Below are positions 51,604-60,525 of a DNA stretch of 64,000 nucleotides, in pieces (the stretch's first letter is position 1; each line of letters begins with the position of its first letter). The position numbers were made by a program, and so were the translations under genes. The stretch is from Candidatus Sulfopaludibacter sp. SbA3. GTDB taxonomy: Bacteria > Acidobacteriota > Terriglobia > Bryobacterales > Bryobacteraceae. The notes under the pieces are model-generated. The model saw only the letters and a program-made list of their open reading frames with translations. It was not told the DNA's origin and ran no database searches. Location of the stretch: contig CAMDED010000017.1 in assembly GCA_945893365.1 (NCBI GenBank), positions 1 through 64,000 on the forward strand. The letters are read 5' to 3'.

Positions 51604-53046
51604 TCATTGGCCGCGGAACAATACGCCAAGCCTGCGCAGAGCCGCGGCTGTCATTTTCGGCGCCGCCTGTTTCTCCAGATAACTGGATTTCGCGCGCCAG
51701 GTTTCGTAGCCGCCGACTTCGTGGCCCTCCACGGTGGGAATATAGCCGCGATAGTCGTTTGCAAGCTCGACCGGAAAAGTCGCGCGGAACGGGCTCTTCG
51801 CTTTCACTTCGATTCCCAGTTCGACGAACGCCTCGCCGGGCAAAGTCGCAATGCCGAGATCGCCGATCCGCAGGGCCTGGATCGGGGTCTTTGCGGTCTT
51901 CGGATACTGCTCGTGAAGTAGAACCGTTTCGCGCGCGTAGATCGGAGAGCGGTCTTTCTGCACTGGCGCGGCGCCCGTCTGGCCAAGCCGTTCGCGCGCG
52001 GCGGCGGCCTCTTCCGCCGTGGGCAGCCGCACGCCAAACTCCAGTTCTTCGATCGACCCGCCAAGCTCCACCGAGTTCTGGAATTCGATGGTGCGCCAGG
52101 TCCTGTAGCATTCCGCGGCGAGAATGTCCGCGTACAAAGTCATCTGGGCATAGGGCGGGTAGGGCGCGCGCTTCTTCAGGAAATCGACGCCGTTGATATT
52201 CCCGGAACAAGCATTGGTAAGAATCGGGACGAAGGGTGGAAATCGCGTGGATGCGGCGAGACCGCTCAGCCGGGCCATGGCGACGGCCCACGCTCCGAAG
52301 TAGTCGGCGGTAAGATGTCCGCCGCCACCGCCGCCGACGTAGTGCAGCGCGTAGTTGCCGACGACGGCGATGGGTCGTCCATCGGCGGCCTCGACCGCGA
52401 GCACGCCGACGTCGGGATCGGTGGGACCGGCTGCTTTCACGATATTGGGACTGGCGACGGGCGGGTTCATCTGCACGCGATCGGTCGAGGCTCCGAACGG
52501 GTCCGGAGGAATCGTGCCGGGTTTCATGAAAAAGCGGCGGTTGAAGACGAGGCGGGGCTCGCGGCCAACGCCCCAGCCGATGCGGGCGGGCTCCAATCGC
52601 TCCATGGCGATTCGCACCGCATCCGCGATCCGCACCGTAAGCCAGTCCGTGTATTTCGGGTCGGGCACGCTCTGGAACAGGTGACCCGACGGCGGAGCGC
52701 TGTGCGTGTGCGTGGCGGAGATGAGAAGGTGAGAAGGCGGAAGCTGCAAGCTCGCCGCGACGATGTCCTTCGACCGGTCGATGACGGTGCGCGGAACGGC
52801 GCAGGAATCCACGGTGGCAATGGCGATCCGCGAGCGGCCGTTATCGAGCGCCAGACAGCGGACAAGCAATTCATCGTGAACGTCGGTCGCGATGCGGTCC
52901 GTCATGCCTCCGGCCATGGATGAGCCGAGATTTGGGGTAATGTTGACAGTCGCGGCGCCGGCGCGGAGAGTGCCTCCCGCAACCTGTGCGGCGGCGCCCC
53001 ACGAAAACGCGGGTGAAACGAGAAACGCTCTTCTGTTCATGTTCAT
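51604..53046 (-). CDS. Exported neutral/alkaline ceramidase-like protein
   Basis: A 480-residue protein. The N-terminus MNMNRRAFLVSPAFSWGAAAQVAGG is a TAT-like export signal. The ceramidase N-terminal domain shows LRAGAATVNITPNLGSSMAGG, VHDELLVRCLALDNGRSRIAIATVDSCAVPR and the zinc-site motif LLISATHTHSAPPSGH, then GVLAVEAADGRPIAVVGNYALHYVGGGGGGHLTADYFG. These are the usual features of the family that hydrolyses ceramide amide bonds, although many bacterial members lack a tested substrate. The C-terminal Ig-like domain of true ceramidases seems short. Its start is five bases after the kinase stop, so the two are coupled. Confidence 0.86.
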   Translation of the reverse strand: MNMNRRAFLVSPAFSWGAAAQVAGGTLRAGAATVNITPNLGSSMAGGMTDRIATDVHDELLVRCLALDNGRSRIAIATVDSCAVPRTVIDRSKDIVAASLQLPPSHLLISATHTHSAPPSGHLFQSVPDPKYTDWLTVRIADAVRIAMERLEPARIGWGVGREPRLVFNRRFFMKPGTIPPDPFGASTDRVQMNPPVASPNIVKAAGPTDPDVGVLAVEAADGRPIAVVGNYALHYVGGGGGGHLTADYFGAWAVAMARLSGLAASTRFPPFVPILTNACSGNINGVDFLKKRAPYPPYAQMTLYADILAAECYRTWRTIEFQNSVELGGSIEELEFGVRLPTAEEAAAARERLGQTGAAPVQKDRSPIYARETVLLHEQYPKTAKTPIQALRIGDLGIATLPGEAFVELGIEVKAKSPFRATFPVELANDYRGYIPTVEGHEVGGYETWRAKSSYLEKQAAPKMTAAALRRLGVLFRGQ

Positions 53047-53051
53047 GTTTA

Positions 53052-56000
53052 TTATGCTCCCGCCGCGTGGGATTTGGACAATGCCGGGCCGGATTTCGAG
53101 GTTTCCGCGGGCCACTCTCCCGGGGCGATCATTTGCGTCATCCGGGCGGGATTCCGGATGCCTTGGGCGGCCATCACGGCGTCCATCGCCGCTACCTCGC
53201 CGGCACCCTCTTCGCCCCCGCGAACAAGTCCGCGCGCCCGCCGCGCCGCTGCCGCGTGGAGGGCCATGCCAGTGGCCGCAAATGCGTGCGCCGCCGCGTC
53301 GAGACGCATCTCCGCCTCGTTCATCCGGCCGCGCGACGCCGCGATCCCGGCGTGAAGGAGCCAGGCAAGACCGTCCGTCCATTGCATCCTTTCGCGCTCG
53401 ACCTGTTTGGCCGCCCGCGCGGCTTCTTTTAGATCTCCCATGGCGACGGCGCATCGTCCCTTGGCATGCACCCACTCCGCCCGAATCACTTGCACGCGTA
53501 ACATCATGGAACGCTCGACAATAGGCTCGCTCTCGCGCAGCAATTTCCAGGCGGATGCCGGGTCGCCCCGGTAGAGAGAGACCTCGCCCTGCGCGAAAGA
53601 ATTCCAATAGTGCTGGATATGGAAGCCCCTATGCGACCACCGCTCCATGGCCAGCCTTAGTTCCTCCGACGCGCGCGCGGGGTCGTCCGCCGCCAGCCAG
53701 AGCACGTGTGAAATACGATTGAGCACGCCGGTCTCGGTATAGAGATCGCCGCGATCGCGCACGTCCTTCAGAACAACCGGATAGCGGGAGGCGACCTCCT
53801 TCAGATTTCCCTCAAAGCACCATGTGATCAGAGATAACAGACGCCCCGTGGTGGATTCCCAGGTAGTGGGAACGTCCGGGCCAGCGCGCAGCGCTTCGGC
53901 CTTGTCCAGGTATTCGCGCGCCGCCTGCCAGCGGCCCTGCGAAAAGCAGACCATGCCGGTCATGAAACCGATGTGAGCGTGCACGTACGGATTCCGGACG
54001 CGGGCGGCCACTGCGTGCGCGGCCGCGAGCAGCTCCTCACAACGCTGGATGGCCGGCCGGCCGGCGGTTCCAACATGGCCCGCCTCCATGGCGAGAGCTC
54101 GGGCCACTCGATACGGTTCGCCGGCTTTGAGGGCTAAGAGCAGGTGTCGCGACTGAAAATCGGCGGCGTAAATATTGTCGACCACGGCCAAGCCCGCTCC
54201 CACGCTCCAGCAGGCGTCGATGCGGACCAAATCCGCCGGCACGACCCGGCTGAAGTCGCGCTCCTTGAAACGGATGCCGCGGAGCCTCACCAGCGCGCGC
54301 CGCAACAGCAGCGAGGCCAGAGCGCCCCGCGGCGTATTCGCCATCCTGAGACCCACCGATTCAAGCACGCCGCGCATCGCTTCCATGCCCTCGTCGATGT
54401 GCCCGCTCAACAGGAGTTGCTCCGAGGCTCTGCGGCGCAGATCCAGGGCTTCCGCGGCGGACGCTCCCTTGGCCGCTTCGAGATACGCGCGGGCGGCCTG
54501 GTCGCCGCGGCCGGCGTTTGCGAGCGCGTCGCCCAGCTTGACGTGCAGGGCGCGCGAATGTTCCGGATCGCCGGGGTCGAGATCGAGCGCAAGCCTGTAG
54601 AGGCGCGCGGCCCGGTCGAAGGCGAGCGCGTCGGTTGCCTTCCGGGCGGCGGCCGCGGCGTACACCGCGGCCTTGGTTCTGTCGCCTCCGCGCTCGTAGT
54701 GGACCGCCATGGTTTCCGAATCGGTCTCGCGGCCGCTCGATTCATAACCGTGCGCCAGCCGCAGATGGTGCGCCGACGCTTTGGCCGGCTCCAGATGGGC
54801 GAGGACGGTTTCGCGAATGCGGTCGTGGTAGGTTTCAATTTCGTTGCGGTCGCCCGCGTCGCGCCCGCGCAGCATGCGCTCGGTCCGGAGCAGATGGAGC
54901 AGCGAAAGATCCTCGCTTTCGAAGTCCGCGGCGCGCCGCGCCAGATCGTCGGCGACAGGCTGTCCGGCGACGGCGACGACTTCGAGCAGCTTGCGGGCTC
55001 GTTCGGGCAACTCGGATACGCGCTGGTAGATCACATCGTCGAGCGTGAGGTGTTGTTCGCCGGTTCGCGCTCTGGGGCTTCGCAGCAATTCGATGAAAAA
55101 CGGACTGCCGCGCGCTTCCGCAACGATCGACGCCGCGCGCTCGGAGAAGCCGCCACCCGTGAGCGCCCCGGCAAGCGAACGCGCTTCCTCTTCCGTCAGC
55201 TCGCCCACTTCGATGGCGCGGACGGACTGGGCGCAAAGCACGGGTTCGAGCTCGCGCAGCAACGGGCTTGCCGGCGCTTCCTCGCTGCGATAGGACGCGA
55301 TCAGCAAGCAGGCGGGCGAGCCGGGCTCGCGCAGAATCTCCTTGAGGGGCCCGGCGCTGTCAAGGTCGCCCCATTGGAGATCGTCGATGAACAGGACGAG
55401 GGGTCTTGATCCGCCGAGCTTGCCCAGCAGCTCCCTAAGCGATGAAAACGCACGCCGCCGAAGCTCCTGCGAATCGAATATTTCGGGACTGCGGTTACGC
55501 GCTTCGATCACCGCTTCCACGCGACGCAAAACCGGAAAGAGGCGCGCCAGCGAGGCTACGTCCCGGGGCATCAGCCGTTCCGCATCGCGGTGTGGAAGCT
55601 TTTGCAGGTACTGGCTGAGAGTGTCCACCAGGCTGTCGAGCGCCTTGTACGGCACCGACTCGCGCTCATAGCAGCGGCCCGAGAGAATCACGATGCCGGG
55701 TTCAGCCAGATGCAGCTCGTCGAGAAAGTGACGGATGAGAGCGCTCTTCCCCATGCCCGACCGCCCGTAAACCCGTGCCGCCACGGTGCGCCCCTCACGG
55801 GTGGCGGCGAGGGCGTCGCGAAGCGCGGCCAGGTGGCGCTCGCGTCCGACGAAAACGGCGCTTCTTCCGGCTGCGGCATGGGAAACGAAACCGGGAACGG
55901 GCTCGGAGCCGGCTTGCAACCGCTTCAGTACGTCGCGCCCGGAAGGCCGCTGGCCGGGGTCGAAACGGAGTAGCTCAAGGCATAGGCTGTTCAGGTCGGA

Positions 56001-56819
56001 CGGCAGGGCGGCGGCCCAATGGGAGGGGGGCGCGAGGTTCTCATAATGCGCGCGGCTCGGGGTCCGGCGATTCAGGTTGCGGAAAGGAAGGCGTCCAGTC
56101 AAGGCTTGGTAAAGCATCACTCCGGCTCCGAACCAGTCGCTCGCCTGTCCGGCGGCTTGCCCGGAGGCTTGCTCCGGAGACATGTAGGCGGGGGTTCCCG
56201 CGACTCCCGCCTCTTCGGCGCTGCCGCCGGGGGCGAGTTCGGTAACCAGACCGAAATCGAGTACGACGACTCGCCCTTCCGGCGTCACCAGGACATTCGA
56301 CGGCTTGATGTCGCGGTGCAGGATGCCGGCCCCGTGAATGGCGAGGAGCCCTTCGGCCAATTGCGAAAAAGCCGCACGGAGGCGTCCGGCCGCGCCGACG
56401 GTCAGATGGAACGGCGCAGCGTCAAGCGTAACGTTCTCATGTTCTCGCGTCGCGGGCATCTCCGTCGTGTCGAGGGTAAGCGTGGATTCCGCCTTGGCGT
56501 TCTGTTGGGATTCACCGCCGCGAACGTAATCGAGGAAATCCACCCCGTGGATCAGCTCCATCGTGAAGAACCATTCCTCTTTGGTAGCCTGCAATTCGTA
56601 AAGAGTTACGAGGTTCGGATGGGTGATGTCGGCGAGCGCGCGGAATTCCTGTTTGAAGCGGTAGATGCGGGACGGATCGCGTTTGCGCAGGGACTTCAAG
56701 GCGACGACGGATTTCATCTTGCGGTCGTAGGCCCGGTAAACCACGCCGAAGGCACCGGAGCCGAGGCGGTCCTCAATTTCAAACCGCTCCGTGCCGTGGA
56801 ATGTGTCGACTGCGTCCAT
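53052..56819 (-). CDS. Giant Ser/Thr protein kinase with AAA-type ATPase and TPR-like repeats
   Basis: A 1255-residue protein. The Hanks-type kinase domain spans about residues 13-305: glycine loop LGSGAFGVVY (19-28), Lys42, HRDIKPSN with Asp170, DFG at 188-190 and SPE at 214-216. Residues 101-138 are a Gln/Thr/Glu-rich insertion. An ATPase of the AAA/NACHT-like type follows, with P-loop GRSGMGKS (352-359) and Walker B LVLFIDDLQW. The C-terminal half (about 700-1230) is helical and TPR-like. There is no transmembrane helix. Such kinases sense or scaffold in Acidobacteria and Myxobacteria. It starts 39 bases after the APC permease and is followed by the ceramidase-like gene. Confidence 0.92.
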   Translation of the reverse strand: MDAVDTFHGTERFEIEDRLGSGAFGVVYRAYDRKMKSVVALKSLRKRDPSRIYRFKQEFRALADITHPNLVTLYELQATKEEWFFTMELIHGVDFLDYVRGGESQQNAKAESTLTLDTTEMPATREHENVTLDAAPFHLTVGAAGRLRAAFSQLAEGLLAIHGAGILHRDIKPSNVLVTPEGRVVVLDFGLVTELAPGGSAEEAGVAGTPAYMSPEQASGQAAGQASDWFGAGVMLYQALTGRLPFRNLNRRTPSRAHYENLAPPSHWAAALPSDLNSLCLELLRFDPGQRPSGRDVLKRLQAGSEPVPGFVSHAAAGRSAVFVGRERHLAALRDALAATREGRTVAARVYGRSGMGKSALIRHFLDELHLAEPGIVILSGRCYERESVPYKALDSLVDTLSQYLQKLPHRDAERLMPRDVASLARLFPVLRRVEAVIEARNRSPEIFDSQELRRRAFSSLRELLGKLGGSRPLVLFIDDLQWGDLDSAGPLKEILREPGSPACLLIASYRSEEAPASPLLRELEPVLCAQSVRAIEVGELTEEEARSLAGALTGGGFSERAASIVAEARGSPFFIELLRSPRARTGEQHLTLDDVIYQRVSELPERARKLLEVVAVAGQPVADDLARRAADFESEDLSLLHLLRTERMLRGRDAGDRNEIETYHDRIRETVLAHLEPAKASAHHLRLAHGYESSGRETDSETMAVHYERGGDRTKAAVYAAAAARKATDALAFDRAARLYRLALDLDPGDPEHSRALHVKLGDALANAGRGDQAARAYLEAAKGASAAEALDLRRRASEQLLLSGHIDEGMEAMRGVLESVGLRMANTPRGALASLLLRRALVRLRGIRFKERDFSRVVPADLVRIDACWSVGAGLAVVDNIYAADFQSRHLLLALKAGEPYRVARALAMEAGHVGTAGRPAIQRCEELLAAAHAVAARVRNPYVHAHIGFMTGMVCFSQGRWQAAREYLDKAEALRAGPDVPTTWESTTGRLLSLITWCFEGNLKEVASRYPVVLKDVRDRGDLYTETGVLNRISHVLWLAADDPARASEELRLAMERWSHRGFHIQHYWNSFAQGEVSLYRGDPASAWKLLRESEPIVERSMMLRVQVIRAEWVHAKGRCAVAMGDLKEAARAAKQVERERMQWTDGLAWLLHAGIAASRGRMNEAEMRLDAAAHAFAATGMALHAAAARRARGLVRGGEEGAGEVAAMDAVMAAQGIRNPARMTQMIAPGEWPAETSKSGPALSKSHAAGA

Positions 56820-56858
56820 GTCCGCTTTCCGGAGGCGATACCGCGCCCCGTTCCGATG

Positions 56859-58172
56859 TTACCGCGCGCGCCGCCAGAACAGGTATGCGGGCACGCCGCT
56901 CGCGACGCACAGCAGGCCGAGGAGAGACGGCACGGGCTTGGTGGCGAGCGTGTTGGCGACGAAGAGCATCGACGTCGCGACGAATAAGACCGGCGTGATG
57001 GGATATCCCCACATCTTGTATGGCCTCGGGAAATCGGGATGCCTGCGCCGCAGCACGATCACACCGGCCACCGCCAGACCGTAGAAGATCCAGGAGGAGA
57101 AGATCACGTAGGAGAACAGCTTCTCGTAAGAGCCGCTCACCGCCAGAAGCGACGACCAGACTCCCTGAACCAGGACCGCGAACGCGGGCGTCTCGTACTT
57201 CGGGTGCACTTCGGCGATCTTCCTGAAGAACAGACCGTCGCGCGCCATCGCGAAGTAAACTCGCGGGCCGCCTAAAATGCCGCCGTTGAGCGCGCCGAAT
57301 ATGGAGACGAGAATGACCAGCGACACGATCGACGCCCCAGCCTCTCCCATGGTGCGGTTCGCCATCAAGGCCGCCACGCGCTCGGCCCCGGCAATCTCCG
57401 CGACGGACAGAATGTGAAGGTAGGCCAGATTGGCGCTCAGGTAAATCACGATGATTCCGCCGACGCCGAGCGATAGCGCGAGCGGAAGATTGCGTTCGGG
57501 CCGCTTGATTTCGCCCGCCACCATACCGCCCATGAACCAGCCCTGGTAGGCCCAGAGGCAGGCTATCGTGGCGACGCCGAAGTGGCTCCATGAAAACTCC
57601 GCCGGAGCGGTCCAGTGAAGAGCGGATGGCAGCGGGCTCAAGAGAGCGCTCCCGATCAGCAATGCGATGCCAAGTACTTTCGCGATCGTCATGACGTTCT
57701 GGACCGCGGCTCCCAGCCGCACGCCGCGGCAGTTTACAAGCGTGAGAATCAGGATCACGCCCACGGCCGCAATCTTCGCGCCCGTCGGCGTGAGCGGAAT
57801 GAAATGGCCAAGGTAAATGGCGAAACCGACGGCAAGCGTCGCCGTGCCGCCCGAGCGAATCACCAGTAGAAACGCCCAGCCGAAAAGGAAGGCCGTCAGC
57901 TTTCCCCAGCTTTCGCGGAGATAGACATACTGTCCGCCGCTCGCCGGATACATCGCGCCGAGTTCGGCGAAGGCGAGCGCGCCGAAATACGTGAGCACGC
58001 CGGCGAAGATCCAAACGGCCGCGATCAGAACCGGGTTTGGCAAAGTCCTCGCCACGTCGCTCGGCACGAGGAAGATGGCCGAACCCATTACCGTTCCGCC
58101 GACGATCATGGTGGCGTCGAACAGGCCGAGTTTACGCGGAAGATCGCGAGAGGCAGGTGTCACGGATGCCAA
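56859..58172 (-). CDS. APC-family amino acid permease
   Basis: A 437-residue membrane protein with about twelve hydrophobic segments. Family motifs are LGLFDATMIVGGTVMGSAIFLVPSDVA in TM1, GALAFAELGAMYPASGGQYVYLRESWGKL, and GALNGGILGGPRVYFAMARDGLF in TM8. The sequence suits LAT/APC-type amino acid exchange. The start is TTG at 58172; GTG 58163 is an alternative. It is the first gene of the minus-strand run ending at 49527, though the 39-base gap to the kinase leaves room for a separate promoter. Confidence 0.88.
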   Translation of the reverse strand: MASVTPASRDLPRKLGLFDATMIVGGTVMGSAIFLVPSDVARTLPNPVLIAAVWIFAGVLTYFGALAFAELGAMYPASGGQYVYLRESWGKLTAFLFGWAFLLVIRSGGTATLAVGFAIYLGHFIPLTPTGAKIAAVGVILILTLVNCRGVRLGAAVQNVMTIAKVLGIALLIGSALLSPLPSALHWTAPAEFSWSHFGVATIACLWAYQGWFMGGMVAGEIKRPERNLPLALSLGVGGIIVIYLSANLAYLHILSVAEIAGAERVAALMANRTMGEAGASIVSLVILVSIFGALNGGILGGPRVYFAMARDGLFFRKIAEVHPKYETPAFAVLVQGVWSSLLAVSGSYEKLFSYVIFSSWIFYGLAVAGVIVLRRRHPDFPRPYKMWGYPITPVLFVATSMLFVANTLATKPVPSLLGLLCVASGVPAYLFWRRAR

Positions 58173-58404
58173 TCATACTACGTCTTCCGGAACCTCACCT
58201 TGAGAAGTGGCGCGTCCGTCGCGTCCGGCTATATAGGTGGCTGCCGGGGCGAGATCCAGGCCGCCGCAAATGGAAATAGATCGCATTGATGAAGCTCTGT
58301 CTGTTGTGGGAGGCGAAACGGCGTTTCACCATGCCGGCCGCTCCTTCATGCGATCCAAACGGTTGCGCCCAACCGTACCACCACTGGAACGACGCCCACC
58401 GACT

Positions 58405-58479
58405 TCACAAAAAAGCATCGGCATTCTCAGGACGCGTCAACACCGTTAGGTAGCCGTCAATGACGATGCGGTCGAAACA
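58405..58479 (-). pseudogene. Possible fragment of a multicopy CFDR-type gene
   Basis: The minus strand reads CFDRIVIDGYLTVLTRPENADAFL before a stop. It resembles the start of a family (CFDRxVxxGYL) that I recall as repeated in many acidobacterial and other soil genomes. The remaining interval 58173-58594 shows no gene. It also has a 9-bp inverted repeat (CGGTCGTCC at 58529, GGACGACCG at 58572) with a 34-base loop. Confidence 0.25.
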
Positions 58480-58594
58480 GCGTGTGGAAAGCCGGCACGC
58501 TGCCAAACGGCTTTGTGAAAGTCTTCATCGGTCGTCCTCCCGGTTCTCGTCCTACGAAAACATCATCGGACGGACGACCGGTGGATTCAGGATT

Positions 58595-60385
58595 TCAAAT
58601 ATCTTTAGTTAGGACCTTCAATTCCGCAACTCCGCCCGCGCCAGCCGTTGCGGATTCCGCCACCTGGTCCGCCCATCCATCGGGAAGGTCGCCCGCGTCC
58701 TCGCGCAGATACCGCCAGTGCTGCTTCCTGATGGACGCCAGCAGCTCCTTCCGGCTCTTGATTCGCATGGGGCGTCCGCGATAGATCTTACCCATCCTGG
58801 CCATCAGCCATTCGGGCGCGGCGCTCGAGAACATGAGCAGCGGCCATGTGAAGTTCGGGCCGTTCAACTCCCGCAGCTTCCAAATCCAGGCGCCCAGCGC
58901 GCCCACCCGCCATGCCGTCGGCCCCCACCAACTGCGCAGCGCCGGCTTCAAGCTCATCTTCCAGCACTTCATCATCAATTGCCACTGGAGCGGCGTCATC
59001 TCGCGGCTTTGGGCCACGCCCTGCTTCTTTCCCATGCGCGTGTCTTCGAGCGGCGTGAAGATCGACGGGACGAAGAAGGCGAACAACCCGCGCCGCTCCG
59101 CTTCATAAAGAAAATCGAGCGTGGCGCGGCAGTCGTCATCGGTCTCGCCGGGGTTTCCGATCATCAGCGTCAACACCGGAAACCAGTTATTGCGGTTCAG
59201 GATCGTCAGTCCCTGCATCAACACGCTCGGCCACTCCTCAATCGGGAAGGGAACTCCTTTGCCGGGCATGATTTTCCGCGCCATGTTCACCGATGCCGTC
59301 TCCAGTCCGATCAGCGGCGACAAAATCCGGCCCTCGGGATGCGAGCTCACCGACGGCAGCTTCACGGGACTCTTATCCAGGAGAACCGCGCTCAGCTCCT
59401 CAATCAGCTTTGGATCGACCACCGCCGGCGCCATCGTCGAATGACTGAGAAGGTGATGGTCCACGCCCGGCGTCTCAACCACCGAACGGTATAAATCGAT
59501 CAGCGCTTCGCGATTCGGGAAATAGAACGGCGTATCCGTGTGCACCTGCCCCCAAATGAACATGTCCTCGGTGGCGAGCGAAATCTGCCGGTTGCCTTCG
59601 CGCACGTTGGCGCGCACGGCGTGCATGATCTTGTCCTTCGGGAAATCGATCTGCGGGTTGAGATCGGGCAGACAGAACTGGCAGCGGCGCCCGCAGCCGG
59701 TCGTCATCTCGACGACGCCGAAGGTCGTGCGTTTATCGGGAACCATCAGCCCCGCGCGATCCTTGGGATGCGCGACCTCCATGAAGCGCGGCAGACGCTC
59801 TCCGCGAAGAGCCCTCGCCACCAGCTCGAGCACGTCCTCGCTCTCGCTACGCCCGTCCACCACGCAGTCGACGCCCAGTTCTTCGTAGCTGCCGGTCTGC
59901 GAAATCTGCCAGCCGCCCGAGCCGCCGACGATCACTTGAAACTGATGGCGGTGCGGATTTTCCTTTAGCAGCGTGAAGAGTTTTTTCGAGTAGAAGGAAT
60001 TGATCGGCTCACGCGACGACCCGAAGATCGACGCGTACACGCCGGCGGCAAACGTCACGCCCAGCGGGTTGTGCGTCGACACGCCCACCAGACGCGTGCT
60101 CGGCCCGATGAACCTCGGCAAGTCGTCCGGGTAGCAGCACACGATATCCTCCGGCGCGACTCGCCGCAGCAGCGAGGCCTCTACCAGCCGCACGCCTGCC
60201 GGCATGAAGCGCGCCGAGCCGTCGTCGTTGCGCTCCATCTCGCGCCACTTCGGGTACTTCTGGTCGATGACCTTTTCCATCTTCACGGGCATTGACGCCA
60301 GAGCCATCTGGATGAAGTACCCCGCGTGATCGATCGTCTCCGTCAACGGAGCCGTCAAAACAATCGGTTTGCCGCCGTCCGACAT
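58595..60385 (-). CDS. B12-binding-domain radical SAM protein
   Basis: A 596-residue protein. The N-terminal region contains VGVSTHNPLGVTFAAGVYASIF and VIVGGSGGWQISQTGSYEELGVDCVVDGRSESE, a cobalamin-binding-like Rossmann domain. The radical SAM cluster is EMTTGCGRRCQFCLPD, followed by SLATEDMFIWGQVHT and, near residue 360, LIGLETASVNMARKI. A helical C-terminal region ends the protein. No second cluster is visible. It is monocistronic and divergent from the TonB receptor. The second such protein in the window (42417) differs clearly in sequence, so the two are not a tandem duplication. The product is unknown. Confidence 0.9.
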   Translation of the reverse strand: MSDGGKPIVLTAPLTETIDHAGYFIQMALASMPVKMEKVIDQKYPKWREMERNDDGSARFMPAGVRLVEASLLRRVAPEDIVCCYPDDLPRFIGPSTRLVGVSTHNPLGVTFAAGVYASIFGSSREPINSFYSKKLFTLLKENPHRHQFQVIVGGSGGWQISQTGSYEELGVDCVVDGRSESEDVLELVARALRGERLPRFMEVAHPKDRAGLMVPDKRTTFGVVEMTTGCGRRCQFCLPDLNPQIDFPKDKIMHAVRANVREGNRQISLATEDMFIWGQVHTDTPFYFPNREALIDLYRSVVETPGVDHHLLSHSTMAPAVVDPKLIEELSAVLLDKSPVKLPSVSSHPEGRILSPLIGLETASVNMARKIMPGKGVPFPIEEWPSVLMQGLTILNRNNWFPVLTLMIGNPGETDDDCRATLDFLYEAERRGLFAFFVPSIFTPLEDTRMGKKQGVAQSREMTPLQWQLMMKCWKMSLKPALRSWWGPTAWRVGALGAWIWKLRELNGPNFTWPLLMFSSAAPEWLMARMGKIYRGRPMRIKSRKELLASIRKQHWRYLREDAGDLPDGWADQVAESATAGAGGVAELKVLTKDI

Positions 60386-60473
60386 GACTGCCTCCTGGTA
60401 CTGAGGAGCATTTTACCTCGCACGGCCTCACGGGATCGAGAGGCCTTTCACGCGGGGATTGTTCCGTTAGGTG

Positions 60474-60502
60474 TTCAACTTCCTGTAATACTGCGCTAGT
60501 AT
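60474..60502 (+). promoter_or_regulatory. Possible promoter of the TonB receptor gene
   Basis: TTCAAC at 60474-60479 and TAGTAT at 60497-60502 are 17 bases apart; a GGAGG ribosome site lies at about 60515, ahead of the ATG at 60526. The hexamers are only fair matches. Confidence 0.35.
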
Positions 60503-60525
60503 CCTCATTGGAATGGAGGCTAGCA

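Noticed and set aside
54144-55409. Long open frame on the plus strand inside the kinase gene
   Set aside because: It is a high-GC shadow; its composition is Arg/Gly/Ala-rich with no domain, and the minus-strand kinase motifs are continuous there.
58529-58580. 9-bp inverted repeat as a terminator for the radical SAM gene
   Set aside because: The 34-base loop and missing T-run make a terminator unlikely.
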